Under the pieces are notes generated by a model, which was not told the origin of the DNA, did not search any database, and saw only the letters and a list, made by a program, of their open reading frames with translations. From the NCBI GenBank assembly GCA_022478985.1, contig JAKSZP010012164.1, positions 1-64,000 of the forward strand: a stretch of 64,000 nt of DNA, written 5' to 3'. Source of the stretch: Massospora cicadina (lineage: Eukaryota > Entomophthoromycota > Entomophthoromycetes > Entomophthorales > Entomophthoraceae). Position numbers and translations under genes: made by a program. Below are positions 1 to 9,502 of this stretch, one piece after another; within the stretch, counting starts at the first letter, position 1; the number at the start of each line of letters is the position of its first letter.

Positions 1-1
1 A

Positions 2-319
2 ACCGCTCGCTACAGCCTGCTGTGTCAGTCGCTCGGTATGCAGGGCTTTACCCGTTTTCGGGTGGTGGAGTTGCGCGCGCTGAAGCGCCCCATCGCACAG
101 GCGCTGGCGTTTGCCTGCGTGCTGTCGATTGGCGATTTTGGCGTAGTGGCGCTGTTTGGCAACGAGGATTTCCGCACCCTGCCGTTCTATCTTTATCAGC
201 AGATTGGCGCCTATCGCAGCCAGGACGGTGCCGTCACCGCCTTTATCCTGCTGCTGCTGTGCTTCCTGTTATTCACCGTCATTGAAAAACTTCCGGGTCG
301 TGATGCTAAAACTGAATGA
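2..319 (+). CDS. thiP: ThiP, thiamine ABC transporter permease (C-terminal part only)
   Basis: This is the last 105 codons of the membrane permease of the ThiBPQ importer, which brings thiamine and its phosphates across the inner membrane. The reading frame is open from position 2; the 5' part of the gene lies outside the window. Two hydrophobic stretches are visible, one around [19 protein letters not shown] and one near the C-terminus ([17 protein letters not shown]). The end, ...[11 protein letters not shown], matches the enterobacterial ThiP C-terminus. The stop codon at 317-319 overlaps the thiQ start at 303, the usual translational coupling in this operon. The identification rests on protein similarity and on the thiP-thiQ-yabI-araC order. 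Confidence 0.93.
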   Translation, partial: TARYSLLCQSLGMQGFTRFRVVELRALKRPIAQALAFACVLSIGDFGVVALFGNEDFRTLPFYLYQQIGAYRSQDGAVTAFILLLLCFLLFTVIEKLPGRDAKTE

Positions 320-1009
320 TGTCACCTGGCTTTACGAGCATCTACCGATGCGTTTTTCCCTCACCGTTGAACGGGGAGAGCATCGCGGTGCTCGGCCCGA
401 GCGGCGCGGGAAGAGTACGCTACTGAACCTGATTGCCGGTTTTATCACTCCCGCCAGCGGGACGATTTTTATCGAGAATCAGCCGCATACCCACACGCCG
501 CCCGCAAAACGTCCGGTGTCTATGCTGTTTCAGGAGAACAATCTATTCAGCCACCTGACGGTGCGGCAGAACATCGGCCTCGGCATGCATCCGGGGCTGA
601 AGCTGAACACCGCGCAGCAGCATAAGCTGGACGTGATCGCCAGTCAGATGGGGATTGAATCGCTGCTGGAAAGGCTGCCGGGCGAGCTGTCAGGCGGTCA
701 ACGCCAGCGTGCGGCGCTGGCCCGTTGTCTGGTCCGCGAGCAGCCGGTGTTGTTGCTGGATGAACCGTTTTCAGCGCTCGATCCGGCGCTACGTCAGGAG
801 ATGCTGCAGTTAGTCGGCGACGTTTGCCGCCGCCAGCAGTTGACGCTGTTGATGGTGTCTCACAGCGTGGAAGATGCGGCGCGTATCGCCCCGCGTTCAC
901 TGGTGATTGCCGACGGGCGAATTGCTCGGGACGGTGCCACCGAAGCGTTGCTCAGCGGTAACGCCAGCGCATCGCCTCTGTTGGGATCAGCGGCTCACAA
1001 CCTTCCTGA
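303..1009 (+). CDS. thiQ: ThiQ, thiamine ABC transporter ATP-binding protein (frameshifted)
   Basis: ThiQ is the ATPase that powers thiamine import through ThiP. The start ATG at 303 lies inside the end of thiP. The protein opens [26 protein letters not shown], and the ABC signature [15 protein letters not shown] and Walker [14 protein letters not shown] are intact. The Walker A region is garbled. From about 380 to 410 the frame reads [13 protein letters not shown], where the neighbouring frame encodes [10 protein letters not shown]. Two missing bases near 380 and one near 410 would explain this, and together they restore the frame. The 3' end is also odd. The frame runs on to a stop at 1098-1100, far into the convergent yabI gene, although the family length of about 232 residues predicts an end near 1000. 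A TGA at 1007-1009 in a neighbouring frame may be the true stop. These look like sequence errors, not evolved changes. Confidence 0.85.
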
Positions 1010-1754
1010 GAATATCGATATACACCGGCATCAGCGGGTGTTTACACAGAACGTACAGCGATACCAGGGTCAGAACCGACATCACCGGCGTCAGCCATAA
1101 CAGCCTGCCGCGCGGCAAAAAGCGCGTCAGGCGATCACTGCCTGATCGACCTGCGCGCCACAGACGCCAGCCCAGCCACGCCGTCAACCACAGTAAACCG
1201 GCGGCCAGTAACAACAACCACTTGAAGCTCCCGCTCTGCGCATCGGCAGGAATGTCGATCGCCGCCCCGGCAAGAATGCCCGGCAGGAAATAGACCGGCG
1301 GCCAGAACAGGCAGCCGATGATATTAGGAATGATAAATTTGGAGACTGGCAGGTCGAGCATCCCGGCGACCATCGGCACCAGCGGACGCGTCGGGCCGAT
1401 AAAGCGACCAATCAGAATGGTCATCATGCTGTGCTGATGCAGCGCGTGTTCGGTTTTATCCAACAGCGCTTTGTTCTTTTTCATGAACGACCAGCGGTGC
1501 AGCGGCTTTTTAAAACGCCAGCCGAGCCAGAAAGAGATCCAGTCCCCGAGCAGGCAGCCGATGATCCCCGCCAGCCACGCCTGCCAGAAATTCACTTCTC
1601 CGCTGCCAATCAGTGCTCCCAGCGCCGACATCATAATGGTGCCAGGCAGGATCAGCCCAACCAACGCCAGCGACTCGAGAAATGCGACCATCGCGACCGC
1701 AATCAATGAATACATCACCGACTGCGTAATGAAATGTTCCAGCAATGCTTGCAT
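987..1754 (-). CDS. yabI: YabI, DedA-family inner-membrane protein
   Basis: This 255-residue protein belongs to the DedA (SNARE-associated/VTT) family. Its members are multi-spanning inner-membrane proteins linked to lipid carrier flipping and proton-motive-force homeostasis; the exact role of YabI is not settled. The chosen start at 1754 gives [12 protein letters not shown], as in E. coli; upstream in-frame codons reach 1811 but are not conserved. Family motifs seen are a first hydrophobic block ([23 protein letters not shown]), GLLGDW-like [12 protein letters not shown], and the [14 protein letters not shown] segment (F-x-R-PxRxxxPxxAG type). Further hydrophobic helices lie near the C-terminus. 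It is transcribed in the same direction as araC and lies just downstream of it, as in E. coli. It converges with thiQ. Confidence 0.9.
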   Translation of the reverse strand: MQALLEHFITQSVMYSLIAVAMVAFLESLALVGLILPGTIMMSALGALIGSGEVNFWQAWLAGIIGCLLGDWISFWLGWRFKKPLHRWSFMKKNKALLDKTEHALHQHSMMTILIGRFIGPTRPLVPMVAGMLDLPVSKFIIPNIIGCLFWPPVYFLPGILAGAAIDIPADAQSGSFKWLLLLAAGLLWLTAWLGWRLWRAGRSGSDRLTRFLPRGRLLWLTPVMSVLTLVSLYVLCKHPLMPVYIDILRKVVSR

Positions 1755-1875
1755 AGAGTACCCGGTAGGAAAACGAAGCAGGATTCTCCCGAGGGGCATC
1801 CACTTCGTCAAGCCGTCAATTGTCTGAATAGTTTACAGGTTATGACCCGTATTCGTGCAAAGGGGTTCACTTTTT

Positions 1876-2727
1876 TCACACATTGTTTACACCAGCACGG
1901 AACTCGCTGGGGCTGGCACCGGTACACTTTTTGAAAACGCGGGAAAAATAGAGCTGATCTTCGAAGCCCACATTGCGCCCTACGCTGGCAATCGGCATGC
2001 GCGTGGTGCTTAGCAACAGTTTCGCCTGGCTGATGCGCTGGTCTTCGCGCCAGCTCAGCACGCTGACACCGAGCTGCTGACGAAACAGGTGCGACAGGCG
2101 CGACGGCGACAGACACACATGCTGCGCGACGCTGGCAATATCAAAGTGGCTGTCCGCCAGATGGTCGCTGATGTACTGGCAGGCGTCGCGCACCCGGTGA
2201 TCCATCGGCGGGTGCAGCGATTCGTTGATCGCCTCCATACGCCGCAGCAAGAGCTGCTCCAGCAGATTAATCGCCAGTAATTCGGAATACCGCCCGACGC
2301 CCTGCCCGGCATCGATTATCTGCCCAAACAGTTCGGCAAACTGTGCCTGGTGCGCGTCGTCTGGATGATAAAACCCGGTCTGTGCAAACAGCGCGGGCCA
2401 CGCCAGCCATTCGTGCCAGTAAGCGCGCGGCCGGAAGTACACCCACTGGTGATACCACTCGCTGGCTTCGGGATGACGGCCGTAGTGATGAATTTCGCCC
2501 GGCGGAAACAGCACGATATCCCCCGGACGGCATACAAACTGATGTCCATGATTGTCGATAACCCCTTCTCCCCGCACCGTCAGGTTCAGGATATATCCCT
2601 TCATGCCGAGCGGCCTGTCCACGAAAAAATCGAGATAGCCTTCAGCCTCAATGGGCGTTAGCCCCGCCACCAAATGGGCATTAAAAGAGTAGCCGGGTAA
2701 CAGCGGGTCATTCTGGAGTTCAGGCAT
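1876..2727 (-). CDS. araC: AraC, arabinose-responsive transcriptional regulator
   Basis: AraC is the dual activator/repressor of the arabinose regulon. It is 283 residues here, slightly shorter than the 292 of E. coli because the C-terminal tail ends ...[10 protein letters not shown]. The N-terminal arm and arabinose-binding cupin read [20 protein letters not shown] and include the [12 protein letters not shown] segment. The C-terminal DNA-binding domain has two helix-turn-helices: [21 protein letters not shown], then a second with the family signature around [25 protein letters not shown]. It is divergent from araBAD across a 215-bp control region that holds AraC and CRP sites, so autoregulation as in E. 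coli is expected. It looks fully intact. Confidence 0.96.
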   Translation of the reverse strand: MPELQNDPLLPGYSFNAHLVAGLTPIEAEGYLDFFVDRPLGMKGYILNLTVRGEGVIDNHGHQFVCRPGDIVLFPPGEIHHYGRHPEASEWYHQWVYFRPRAYWHEWLAWPALFAQTGFYHPDDAHQAQFAELFGQIIDAGQGVGRYSELLAINLLEQLLLRRMEAINESLHPPMDHRVRDACQYISDHLADSHFDIASVAQHVCLSPSRLSHLFRQQLGVSVLSWREDQRISQAKLLLSTTRMPIASVGRNVGFEDQLYFSRVFKKCTGASPSEFRAGVNNV

Positions 2728-2811
2728 AAAAATACTCGCTCAGCAGGCTCATCAGGAAATCAATTGTCCATATTGCCAGCGAAGCGAAAAAGGGCGAAAT
2801 GGCCTGCGAGA

Positions 2812-2833
2812 ATATTTGCACGCCGTCACACTT
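2812..2833. promoter_or_regulatory. CRP (cAMP receptor protein) binding site
   Basis: The sequence TTTGC-ACGCCG-TCACA at 2815-2830 fits TGTGA-N6-TCACA with a perfect right arm and a weak left arm. It lies just upstream of araI1, as in E. coli, where CRP activates both araBAD and araC. Confidence 0.75.
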
Positions 2834-2843
2834 TGCGATGGCA

Positions 2844-2860
2844 CAGCATTATTGTCCATA
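2844..2860 (+). promoter_or_regulatory. araI1 AraC half-site
   Basis: CAGC-N7-TCCATA is a one-mismatch match to the AraC half-site TAGC-N7-TCCATA. It is followed at the correct 21-bp phase by araI2. Confidence 0.85.
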
Positions 2861-2864
2861 AGAT

Positions 2865-2881
2865 TAGCGGTTCCCGCCTGA
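2865..2881 (+). promoter_or_regulatory. araI2 AraC half-site
   Basis: TAGC-N7-GCCTGA is the weaker direct repeat of araI1, 21 bp downstream. It overlaps the araBAD -35 region, as expected for arabinose-dependent activation. Confidence 0.8.
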
Positions 2882-2901
2882 CGTTTTTTTTCCCCGATAT
2901 C

Positions 2902-2907
2902 TACTGT
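2902..2907 (+). promoter_or_regulatory. araBAD promoter -10 element
   Basis: TACTGT is the same hexamer as in the E. coli araBAD promoter, about 17 bp after the araI2/-35 overlap. The ribosome binding site GGAG follows at 2932-2935, eight bases before the araB ATG. Confidence 0.7.
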
Positions 2908-2942
2908 TTCACCATGTCTGACATTCTTCATGGAGCAACACG

Positions 2943-4649
2943 ATGGCAATAGCAATTGGCCTCGACTTTGGTAGTGATTCAGTGCGAGCGCTGGCGGTGG
3001 AATGTGCCACCGGGAAAGAAATCGCCACTAGCGTGGAATGGTATCCGCGCTGGCAGGAAGGTCGCTACTGCGACGCCCCCAATAATCAGTTCCGCCATCA
3101 TCCCCTCGACTACATCGAATCGATGGAAACCGCGCTGAAAAGCGTGCTGGACGAACTCGGCGCTCGCCGGGCTGAAGTCGTTGGGATTGGCGTCGACAGC
3201 ACCGGCTCAACCCCGGCCCCGATTGACGCCGACGGCAACGTGCTGGCGCTTCGCCCTGAGTTTTCCGATAACCCAAACGCCATGTTTGTGCTGTGGAAAG
3301 ATCACACCGCCGTCGAAGAAGCCGAAGCCATCACCCACCTGTGCCACCAGCCGGGCAACGTCGATTACTCGCGCTATATCGGCGGGATTTACTCCAGCGA
3401 GTGGTTCTGGGCCAAAATCCTGCATGTGACCCGCGCCGACAGCAGCGTGGCGCAGGCCGCCACCTCCTGGATTGAACTGTGCGACTGGGTGCCTGCCCTG
3501 CTTTCCGGCACCACCCGTCCGCAGGATATCCGTCGCGGGCGCTGTAGTGCCGGGCACAAATCTCTGTGGCATGAAAGCTGGAACGGCCTGCCGCCGGCCA
3601 GCTTCTTTGATGCACTCGATCCGCTGCTCAATCAGCATCTCGATTACCCGCTGTTTACCGACACCTGGACTGCCGATGTTCCGGTGGGCACGCTCAACGC
3701 CGACTGGGCGCAGCGCCTGGGTTTAGCGGAAAGCGTGGTGATTTCCGGCGGCGCGTTTGACTGTCACATGGGCGCCGTTGGTGCCGGTGCGCAGCCGAAT
3801 ACGCTGGTCAAAGTGATTGGCACCTCGACCTGCGACATCCTGATCGCCGACAAATCCAGCGTCGGCGACCGCACTGTGCAGGGTATCTGCGGTCAGGTGG
3901 ACGGCAGCGTGACGCCAGACTTCATCGGGATGGAAGCCGGGCAATCTGCCTTCGGCGATATCTACGCCTGGTTTGGCCGCATTCTTGGCTGGCCGCTGGA
4001 ACAACTCGCCGCCCAGCATCCTGAACTGAAAGAACAGATCAAAGCCAGCCAGAAACAGCTGTTGCCTGCGCTGACTGCCGCCTGGGCGCAGAAACCGTCT
4101 CTTGAACATCTGCCGGTGGTTCTCGACTGGTTTAACGGCCGACGCACGCCGAATGCGAACCAGCGTCTGAAAGGCGTGATTACCGACCTGAACCTGGCGA
4201 CGGACGCCCCGGCGCTGTTCGGCGGCCTGGTTGCCGCCACCGCCTTTGGCGCCCGCGCAATTATGGAGTGCTTCACCTCACAAGGTATTCCGGTGAACAA
4301 CGTGATGGCGCTGGGCGGTATCGCCCGTAAAAACGTCGAGATCATGCAAGCCTGCTGCGACGTGCTCAATCGTCCGCTGCAAATCGTCGCCTCTGACCAG
4401 TGCTGTGCGCTGGGAGCCGCCATTTTTGCTGCCGTGGCCGCCGGTGTTCACGCCGATATTCCACATGCCCAGCAGCAAATGGCCAGCCGCGTCGAGCACA
4501 CGCTCGAGCCTCGCCCTGCTCAGGCCCAGCGCTTTGAACAGCTTTATCAGCGCTATCAGCAATGGGCGAAAAGCGCCGAACAACACTATCTCCCTTCTGC
4601 GGCCCCGACGGAAAGCAAGCCGGTGGTTCAGGCAGCAATGACTCATTAA
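2943..4649 (+). CDS. araB: AraB, L-ribulokinase
   Basis: AraB phosphorylates L-ribulose at C5 to L-ribulose 5-phosphate, the second step of L-arabinose breakdown. The protein is 568 residues and intact. It belongs to the FGGY carbohydrate kinase family. The N-terminal phosphate-binding loop reads [12 protein letters not shown]. The central ribulokinase segment includes [15 protein letters not shown] and VIGTSTCDI. The C-terminal FGGY domain has ALGGIARKN and the ATP-site segment [16 protein letters not shown]. It starts at ATG 2943 behind a GGAG site. It is first in the araBAD operon, only 10 bp ahead of araA, so the genes are surely co-transcribed from the AraC-controlled promoter. Confidence 0.97.
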   Translation: MAIAIGLDFGSDSVRALAVECATGKEIATSVEWYPRWQEGRYCDAPNNQFRHHPLDYIESMETALKSVLDELGARRAEVVGIGVDSTGSTPAPIDADGNVLALRPEFSDNPNAMFVLWKDHTAVEEAEAITHLCHQPGNVDYSRYIGGIYSSEWFWAKILHVTRADSSVAQAATSWIELCDWVPALLSGTTRPQDIRRGRCSAGHKSLWHESWNGLPPASFFDALDPLLNQHLDYPLFTDTWTADVPVGTLNADWAQRLGLAESVVISGGAFDCHMGAVGAGAQPNTLVKVIGTSTCDILIADKSSVGDRTVQGICGQVDGSVTPDFIGMEAGQSAFGDIYAWFGRILGWPLEQLAAQHPELKEQIKASQKQLLPALTAAWAQKPSLEHLPVVLDWFNGRRTPNANQRLKGVITDLNLATDAPALFGGLVAATAFGARAIMECFTSQGIPVNNVMALGGIARKNVEIMQACCDVLNRPLQIVASDQCCALGAAIFAAVAAGVHADIPHAQQQMASRVEHTLEPRPAQAQRFEQLYQRYQQWAKSAEQHYLPSAAPTESKPVVQAAMTH

Positions 4650-4659
4650 GGAAATGAAG

Positions 4660-6162
4660 ATGACGATTTTTAATAACTATGAAGTGTGGTTTGTGATTGG
4701 CAGCCAGCATCTGTATGGCCCGGAAACCCTGCGTCAGGTGACGCAGCATGCGGAACACGTCGTTAATGCCCTGAATGCCGAAGCCAAACTGCCGTGTAAG
4801 CTGGTGCTGAAACCGCTTGGTACCACACCGGACGAAATTTCCGCTATCTGCCGTGATGCCAACTACGACGATAAATGCGCCGGCCTGATGGTGTGGCTGC
4901 ACACCTTCTCCCCAGCCAAAATGTGGATCAACGGCCTGACAATCCTCAACAAACCGCTGCTGCAATTCCATACCCAATTCAACGCGGCCCTGCCGTGGGA
5001 CAGCATCGACATGGACTTTATGAACCTGAACCAGACCGCACACGGCGGCCGCGAGTTCGGTTTCATCGGCGCGCGTATGCGTCAGCAGCACGGTGTCGTC
5101 ACCGGCCACTGGCAGGATAAACAGGCGCATGAGCGTATCGGATCGTGGATGCGTCAGGCGGTATCAAAACAGGATACCCGCCAGCTAAAAGTGGTGCGTT
5201 TCGGCGACAACATGCGCGAAGTGGCGGTGACTGACGGCGATAAAGTGGCCGCGCAGATTAAATTCGGCTTCTCGGTCAATACCTGGGCGGTGGGCGATTT
5301 AGTGCAGGTGGTCAATGAAATCAGCGACGGCGATATCAGCGCGCTGGTCGATGAATACGAAAGCAGCTATCGCCTGACGGCAGCGGCACAGGTTCACGGC
5401 GATAAACGCCAGAACGTGCTGGATGCCGCGCGAATTGAACTCGGTATGAAGCGCTTCCTGGAACAGGGCGGCTTCCACGCGTTCACCACCACCTTTGAAG
5501 ATTTGCACGGCCTGAAACAGCTGCCGGGTCTGGCGGTACAGCGTCTGATGCAGCAGGGTTACGGCTTTGCGGGCGAAGGTGACTGGAAAACCGCGGCACT
5601 GCTTCGCATCATGAAAGTGATGTCCACCGGCCTGAATGGTGGCACCTCCTTTATGGAGGATTACACCTACCACTTCGATAACGGCAACGATCTGGTGCTG
5701 GGCTCGCACATGCTGGAAGTGTGCCCGACGATCGCCACCGCCGAGAAGCCGATCCTCGACGTGCAGCATCTGGGCATCGGCGGCAAAGCCGATCCAGCGC
5801 GTCTGATCTTCGATACCAAAACCGGTCCGGCGCTGGTCGCGAGCCTGATCGATCTGGGTGATCGCTTCCGCCTGCTGGTCAACACCATTGAAACGGTCAA
5901 GACCCCGCACAACCTGCCGAAACTGCCGGTGGCGAATGCGCTGTGGAAAGCCCATCCGGATCTGCAAACCGCGTCCGAAGCGTGGATCGTCGCAGGCGGC
6001 GCGCACCACACCGTGTTCAGCCATGCGCTGACCCTGGACGACATGCGCCAATTTGCCGAACTGCACAATATCGAGCTGACCGTCATTGATAACGACACGC
6101 GCCTGCCGGCCTTCAAAGACGCGCTGCGCTGGAACGAAGTCTATTACGGTTCTAAACGCTAA
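4660..6162 (+). CDS. araA: AraA, L-arabinose isomerase
   Basis: AraA converts L-arabinose to L-ribulose, the first step of the pathway, in a Mn2+-dependent hexamer. The protein is 500 residues, the family length. It opens [20 protein letters not shown] and carries the metal-site glutamate regions around [12 protein letters not shown] and [13 protein letters not shown], with the histidine-containing segments GSHMLEVCP and [12 protein letters not shown]. An in-frame ATG at 4654 exists. The ATG at 4660 was chosen because it matches the conserved N-terminus and has AAGGAA at a better distance. The gene is intact and lies second in the operon; a REP pair separates it from araD. Confidence 0.97.
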   Translation: MTIFNNYEVWFVIGSQHLYGPETLRQVTQHAEHVVNALNAEAKLPCKLVLKPLGTTPDEISAICRDANYDDKCAGLMVWLHTFSPAKMWINGLTILNKPLLQFHTQFNAALPWDSIDMDFMNLNQTAHGGREFGFIGARMRQQHGVVTGHWQDKQAHERIGSWMRQAVSKQDTRQLKVVRFGDNMREVAVTDGDKVAAQIKFGFSVNTWAVGDLVQVVNEISDGDISALVDEYESSYRLTAAAQVHGDKRQNVLDAARIELGMKRFLEQGGFHAFTTTFEDLHGLKQLPGLAVQRLMQQGYGFAGEGDWKTAALLRIMKVMSTGLNGGTSFMEDYTYHFDNGNDLVLGSHMLEVCPTIATAEKPILDVQHLGIGGKADPARLIFDTKTGPALVASLIDLGDRFRLLVNTIETVKTPHNLPKLPVANALWKAHPDLQTASEAWIVAGGAHHTVFSHALTLDDMRQFAELHNIELTVIDNDTRLPAFKDALRWNEVYYGSKR

Positions 6163-6168
6163 GACGAT

Positions 6169-6234
6169 GCCCGGTGGCACTCCGTTTACCGGGCCTACAC
6201 GCGCGTAGGCCCGATAAGCAACGCGCTACCGGGC
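6169..6234. repeat. REP/BIME palindromic pair between araA and araD
   Basis: Two head-to-head repetitive extragenic palindromic units make an imperfect long inverted repeat. It runs from GCCCGGTGGC through GGGCCTAC and GTAGGCCC to GCTACCGGGC, with an ACGCGC centre. The sequence and position are typical of enterobacterial BIMEs, which can stabilise upstream mRNA and lower expression of the distal gene. Confidence 0.9.
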
Positions 6235-6246
6235 AAGGAGTTCACT

Positions 6247-6942
6247 ATGTTAGAGCAGTTAAAACAGCAGGTGCTGGACGCCAATCTCCAGCTCCCGCAA
6301 CACAATCTGGTTACCCTGACCTGGGGCAACGTCAGCGCGGTGGATCGCGAAAAAGGCGTTTTCGTCATCAAACCTTCGGGCGTCGATTACAGCCTGATGA
6401 CCGCAGACGATATGGTGGTGGTGAGCCTCTCGACGGGCGAAGTGGTTGAAGGCCATAAAAAGCCGTCATCGGATACCCCGACCCACCGCCTGTTGTACCA
6501 GGCGTTTCCGACCATCGGCGGCATTGTTCACACTCATTCACGCCACGCCACCATTTGGGCGCAAGCGGGTCAGTCGATCCCGGCGACGGGCACCACCCAC
6601 GCGGACTATTTCTACGGCGCAATTCCTTGCACCCGCAAAATGACCGACAGCGAAATTAACGGTCAGTACGAATGGGAAACCGGCAACGTTATCGTCGAGA
6701 CCTTCGAAAAACAGGGGATTGATGCCGCACAAATGCCCGGCGTGCTGGTGCATTCCCACGGGCCGTTTGCCTGGGGAAAAACGGCGGAAGATGCCGTACA
6801 CAACGCCATCGTGCTCGAAGAAGTCGCTTATATGGGGATTTTCTGTCGCCAGCTAGCGCCACAGCTTCCGGATATGCAGCAAACGTTGCTGGATAAACAC
6901 TACCTGCGCAAGCACGGTGCGAAGGCGTATTACGGGCAGTAA
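6247..6942 (+). CDS. araD: AraD, L-ribulose-5-phosphate 4-epimerase
   Basis: AraD epimerises L-ribulose 5-phosphate to D-xylulose 5-phosphate, joining arabinose catabolism to the pentose phosphate pathway. It is a class II aldolase-fold, zinc-dependent cytosolic enzyme. The protein is 231 residues and intact. Visible motifs are the phosphate-binding TWGNVSAVD and KPSGVDY segments, the zinc-ligand [12 protein letters not shown] stretch, and the later histidine in [12 protein letters not shown]. The start ATG at 6247 is preceded by AAGGAG. The gene ends the araBAD operon and is followed by a hairpin-plus-T-run terminator. Confidence 0.97.
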   Translation: MLEQLKQQVLDANLQLPQHNLVTLTWGNVSAVDREKGVFVIKPSGVDYSLMTADDMVVVSLSTGEVVEGHKKPSSDTPTHRLLYQAFPTIGGIVHTHSRHATIWAQAGQSIPATGTTHADYFYGAIPCTRKMTDSEINGQYEWETGNVIVETFEKQGIDAAQMPGVLVHSHGPFAWGKTAEDAVHNAIVLEEVAYMGIFCRQLAPQLPDMQQTLLDKHYLRKHGAKAYYGQ

Positions 6943-6945
6943 CAC

Positions 6946-6961
6946 CTGTATAAAACCACAG
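6946..6961. promoter_or_regulatory. LexA (SOS) box upstream of polB
   Basis: CTGTATAAAACCACAG keeps the CTG-N10-CAG frame of the LexA operator and closely resembles the known box in front of E. coli polB (dinA). It lies 57 bp upstream of the polB start, so polB is expected to be DNA-damage inducible. Confidence 0.85.
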
Positions 6962-6972
6962 CAACTCAAGAC

Positions 6973-7002
6973 AAACCAGGCTATACTCAGGCCTGGTTTT
7001 CT
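6973..7002 (+). terminator. Rho-independent terminator after araD
   Basis: A 9-bp stem (AAACCAGGC pairing with GCCTGGTTT) closes a 9-base loop and runs into TTTTCTATTT. It would end the araBAD transcript. The loop contains TATACT (6982-6987), a possible -10 element for polB, so terminator and promoter may overlap. Confidence 0.65.
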
Positions 7003-7017
7003 ATTTGAGTAGAGCGT

Positions 7018-9371
7018 GTGACGCAGGCGCGAGAAGGTTTTTTATTAACCCGTCACTGGCGGGATACCCCGCAGGGAACGGAAGTATCGTTCTGGCTGGC
7101 AACCGACGACGGCCCGCTGCAGGTGACGCTTGCGCCACAGGATTCGGTGGCGTTTATCCCTGAATCACAACGCGCTCAGACCGAGCGTGTACTTTCGCAA
7201 CGAGCGCGATGCCCGCCTGGCGCCTCTCGCACTGAAAGACTTCCATCGTCAGCCGGTATTCGGCCTTTATTGCCGTTCCCATCGCCAGCTGATGCGGCTG
7301 GAAAAGCTGCTCCGTGCCGACGGCATTACCGTGTATGAAGCAGATATCCGCCCGCCGGGGCTATCTGATGGAGCGCTTTATCCTGCGCCCGTCTGGGTCG
7401 AAGGTGAAATCCAGGGCAAGGCGCTTGTTAACGCGCGTCTGAAGCCCAACCCGGATTATCGACCGCCGCTGAAATGGGTATCGCTGGATATCGAAACCAC
7501 ACGTCACGGCGAACTGTACTGCATTGGCCTTGAAGGCTGCGGTCAGCGCGTGGTGTACATGCTGGGGCCGGAAAATGGCGATCCGTCGCCGCTCGATTTT
7601 CGGCTGGAATATGTCGACAGTCGCCCGCAGCTGCTCGAGAAGCTGAACGCCTGGTTTGCCGAACACGATCCGGATGTGATCATCGGCTGGAACCTGGTGC
7701 AGTTTGACCTCAAAGTTCTGCAAAAACATGCCGAACGTTACCGAATCCCGCTAACGCTCGGGCGCGGAAACGTTGAGATTGACTGGCGCGAACACGGCTT
7801 TAAGAACGGCGTGTTCTTCGCCCAGGCCAACGGCCGTTTAATTATCGACGGCATCGAAGCGCTGAAATCAGCCTTCTGGAATTTCCCGTCGTTTTCGCTG
7901 GAGTCCGTATCGCGAGAGCTGCTCGGGGAAGGCAAGTCCATCGATAATCCATGGGACAGGATGGACGAAATTAACCGACGTTTCGCCGAAGATAAACCTG
8001 CACTGGCGAAATATAACCTCAAAGACTGCGAACTGGTGACGCGCATTTTCCACAAAACGGAGATTATGCCGTTTTTACTGGAACGCGCGACGGTCAACGG
8101 CCTGCCCGCCGATCGTCATGGTGGCTCGGTGGCGGCGTTTGGGCACCTCTATTTGCCGCGCATGCACCGTCTGGGCTACGTGGCACCTAATCTTGGCGAA
8201 GTGCCACCGCAGGCCAGCCCCGGCGGATACGTGATGGATTCCCCCCGGGCTTTACGATTCGGTGCTGGTGCTCGATTACAAAAGCCTTTACCCGTCGATT
8301 ATCCGCACCTTCCTGATTGACCCTGTCGGCCTGGTGGAAGGCATGGCGCAGCCAGATGCCGAACACAGCACCGAGGTTTTCTTGGCGCGTGGTTCTCCCG
8401 CAACACAAAATTGCCTGCCGGAGATCGTCGGGCAAATCTGGAACGGGCGCGAAAAGGCCAAATAACAGGGTAATAAACCGCTCTCCCAGGCGCTGAAAAT
8501 CATCATGAACGCGTTTTATGGCGTGCTCGGCACCAGCGCCTGTCGCTTTTTCGATCCGCGACTGGCCTCGTCGATCACCCTGCGCGGCCATGCGATCATG
8601 CGTAAGACCAAAGAGCTGATTGAAGCGCAGGGTTATGACGTGATTTACGGCGATACGGACTCCACCTTTGTGTGGCTGAAACGCGCGCACAGCGAGGAAG
8701 ATGCGGCACAAATTGGTCGTAAGCTGGTGAAATTCGTCAACGAATGGTGGTCCGCAGAACTGCAAAAGCAGGGGCTGACCAGCACGATGGAGCTGGAGTT
8801 CGAAACCCATTTTTGCCGCTTCCTGATGCCCACCATTCGCGGCACCGAGACGGGCAGTAAAAAGCGTTATGCCGGTATGATCCAGACTGGCGATGAGCAG
8901 AAGATGGTGTTTAAGGGGCTGGAAACGGTGCGAACCGACTGGACGCCGCTGGCGCAACAGTTCCAGCAGACGCTGTATCTGCGCATTTTCCGCAACGAGC
9001 CGTACCAGGATTTTATTCGCGAAACGATTGATAAGCTGATGGCCGGAGAGTTCGATGACAGGCTGGTTTATCGCAAGCAGCTCAGACGTCCGTTGGTGGA
9101 ATATCAACGCAACATTCCGCCGCATGTCCGCGCCGCGCGGCTTGCCGATGAACATAACGCCCGGCTTGGCCGCCCTTTACAATACCAATCTCGCGGCAGC
9201 ATTAAATATGTCTGGACCACCAGCGGCCCGGAGCCCCTGGCGTATCAGCAGTCGCCGCTGGATTACGAACACTATCTGACGAAACAGTTAGAACCGATCG
9301 CCGATGGAATTTTGCCCTTTGTTCATGACGATTTTGCTACACTACTGACAGGACAACTGGGGCTATTTTGA
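7018..9371 (+). CDS. polB: PolB, DNA polymerase II (frameshifts and one internal stop)
   Basis: DNA polymerase II is a family B polymerase with 3'-5' proofreading, used in replication restart and lesion bypass. GTG at 7018 fits the conserved N-terminus [22 protein letters not shown]. The conserved protein is spread over three frames: 7018 to about 7195, then about 7195 to 8245, then 8250 to 9371. Further damage is a short mis-framed stretch at about 8384-8425 and a TAA at 8464-8466 where the family has arginine (context EAK-R-QGNKP). Motifs kept are exonuclease [10 protein letters not shown], polymerase motif [10 protein letters not shown], motif [13 protein letters not shown] and motif C VIYGDTDS. 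The total length matches the roughly 783-residue family. As the rest is conserved, the breaks look like sequence error more than a decayed gene. Confidence 0.88.
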
Positions 9372-9502
9372 CAGGTGACTAACACCCTGGCTTCCAGTAC
9401 CATAGCGCCCTTTCCATTCCTGGACCCCAATTTTGACTCTCCGTGGTTATTTCTGCGGAGGACAATTATTGCCTGCAATTGAAGATATAGAGCCCAAATT
9501 AT

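Larger units (their letters stand above)
2728..2942. promoter_or_regulatory. araC-araBAD divergent control region
   Basis: This 215-bp spacer separates the araC start (minus strand) from the araB start. It holds, left to right, a possible araO1-like segment near 2761-2790, a CRP site, the araI1 and araI2 half-sites, and the araBAD promoter. The half-site pattern TAGC-N7-TCCATA and the order CRP-I1-I2-promoter match the E. coli layout. The distal araO2 loop site would lie inside araC and was not located. Confidence 0.88.

Noticed and set aside
8461..8476. ATAACAGGGTAAT in polB resembles the core of the I-SceI recognition site
   Set aside because: Only 13 of 18 bases match, and the surrounding codons (QGNKP) are normal polB sequence, so a cloning scar is not supported.
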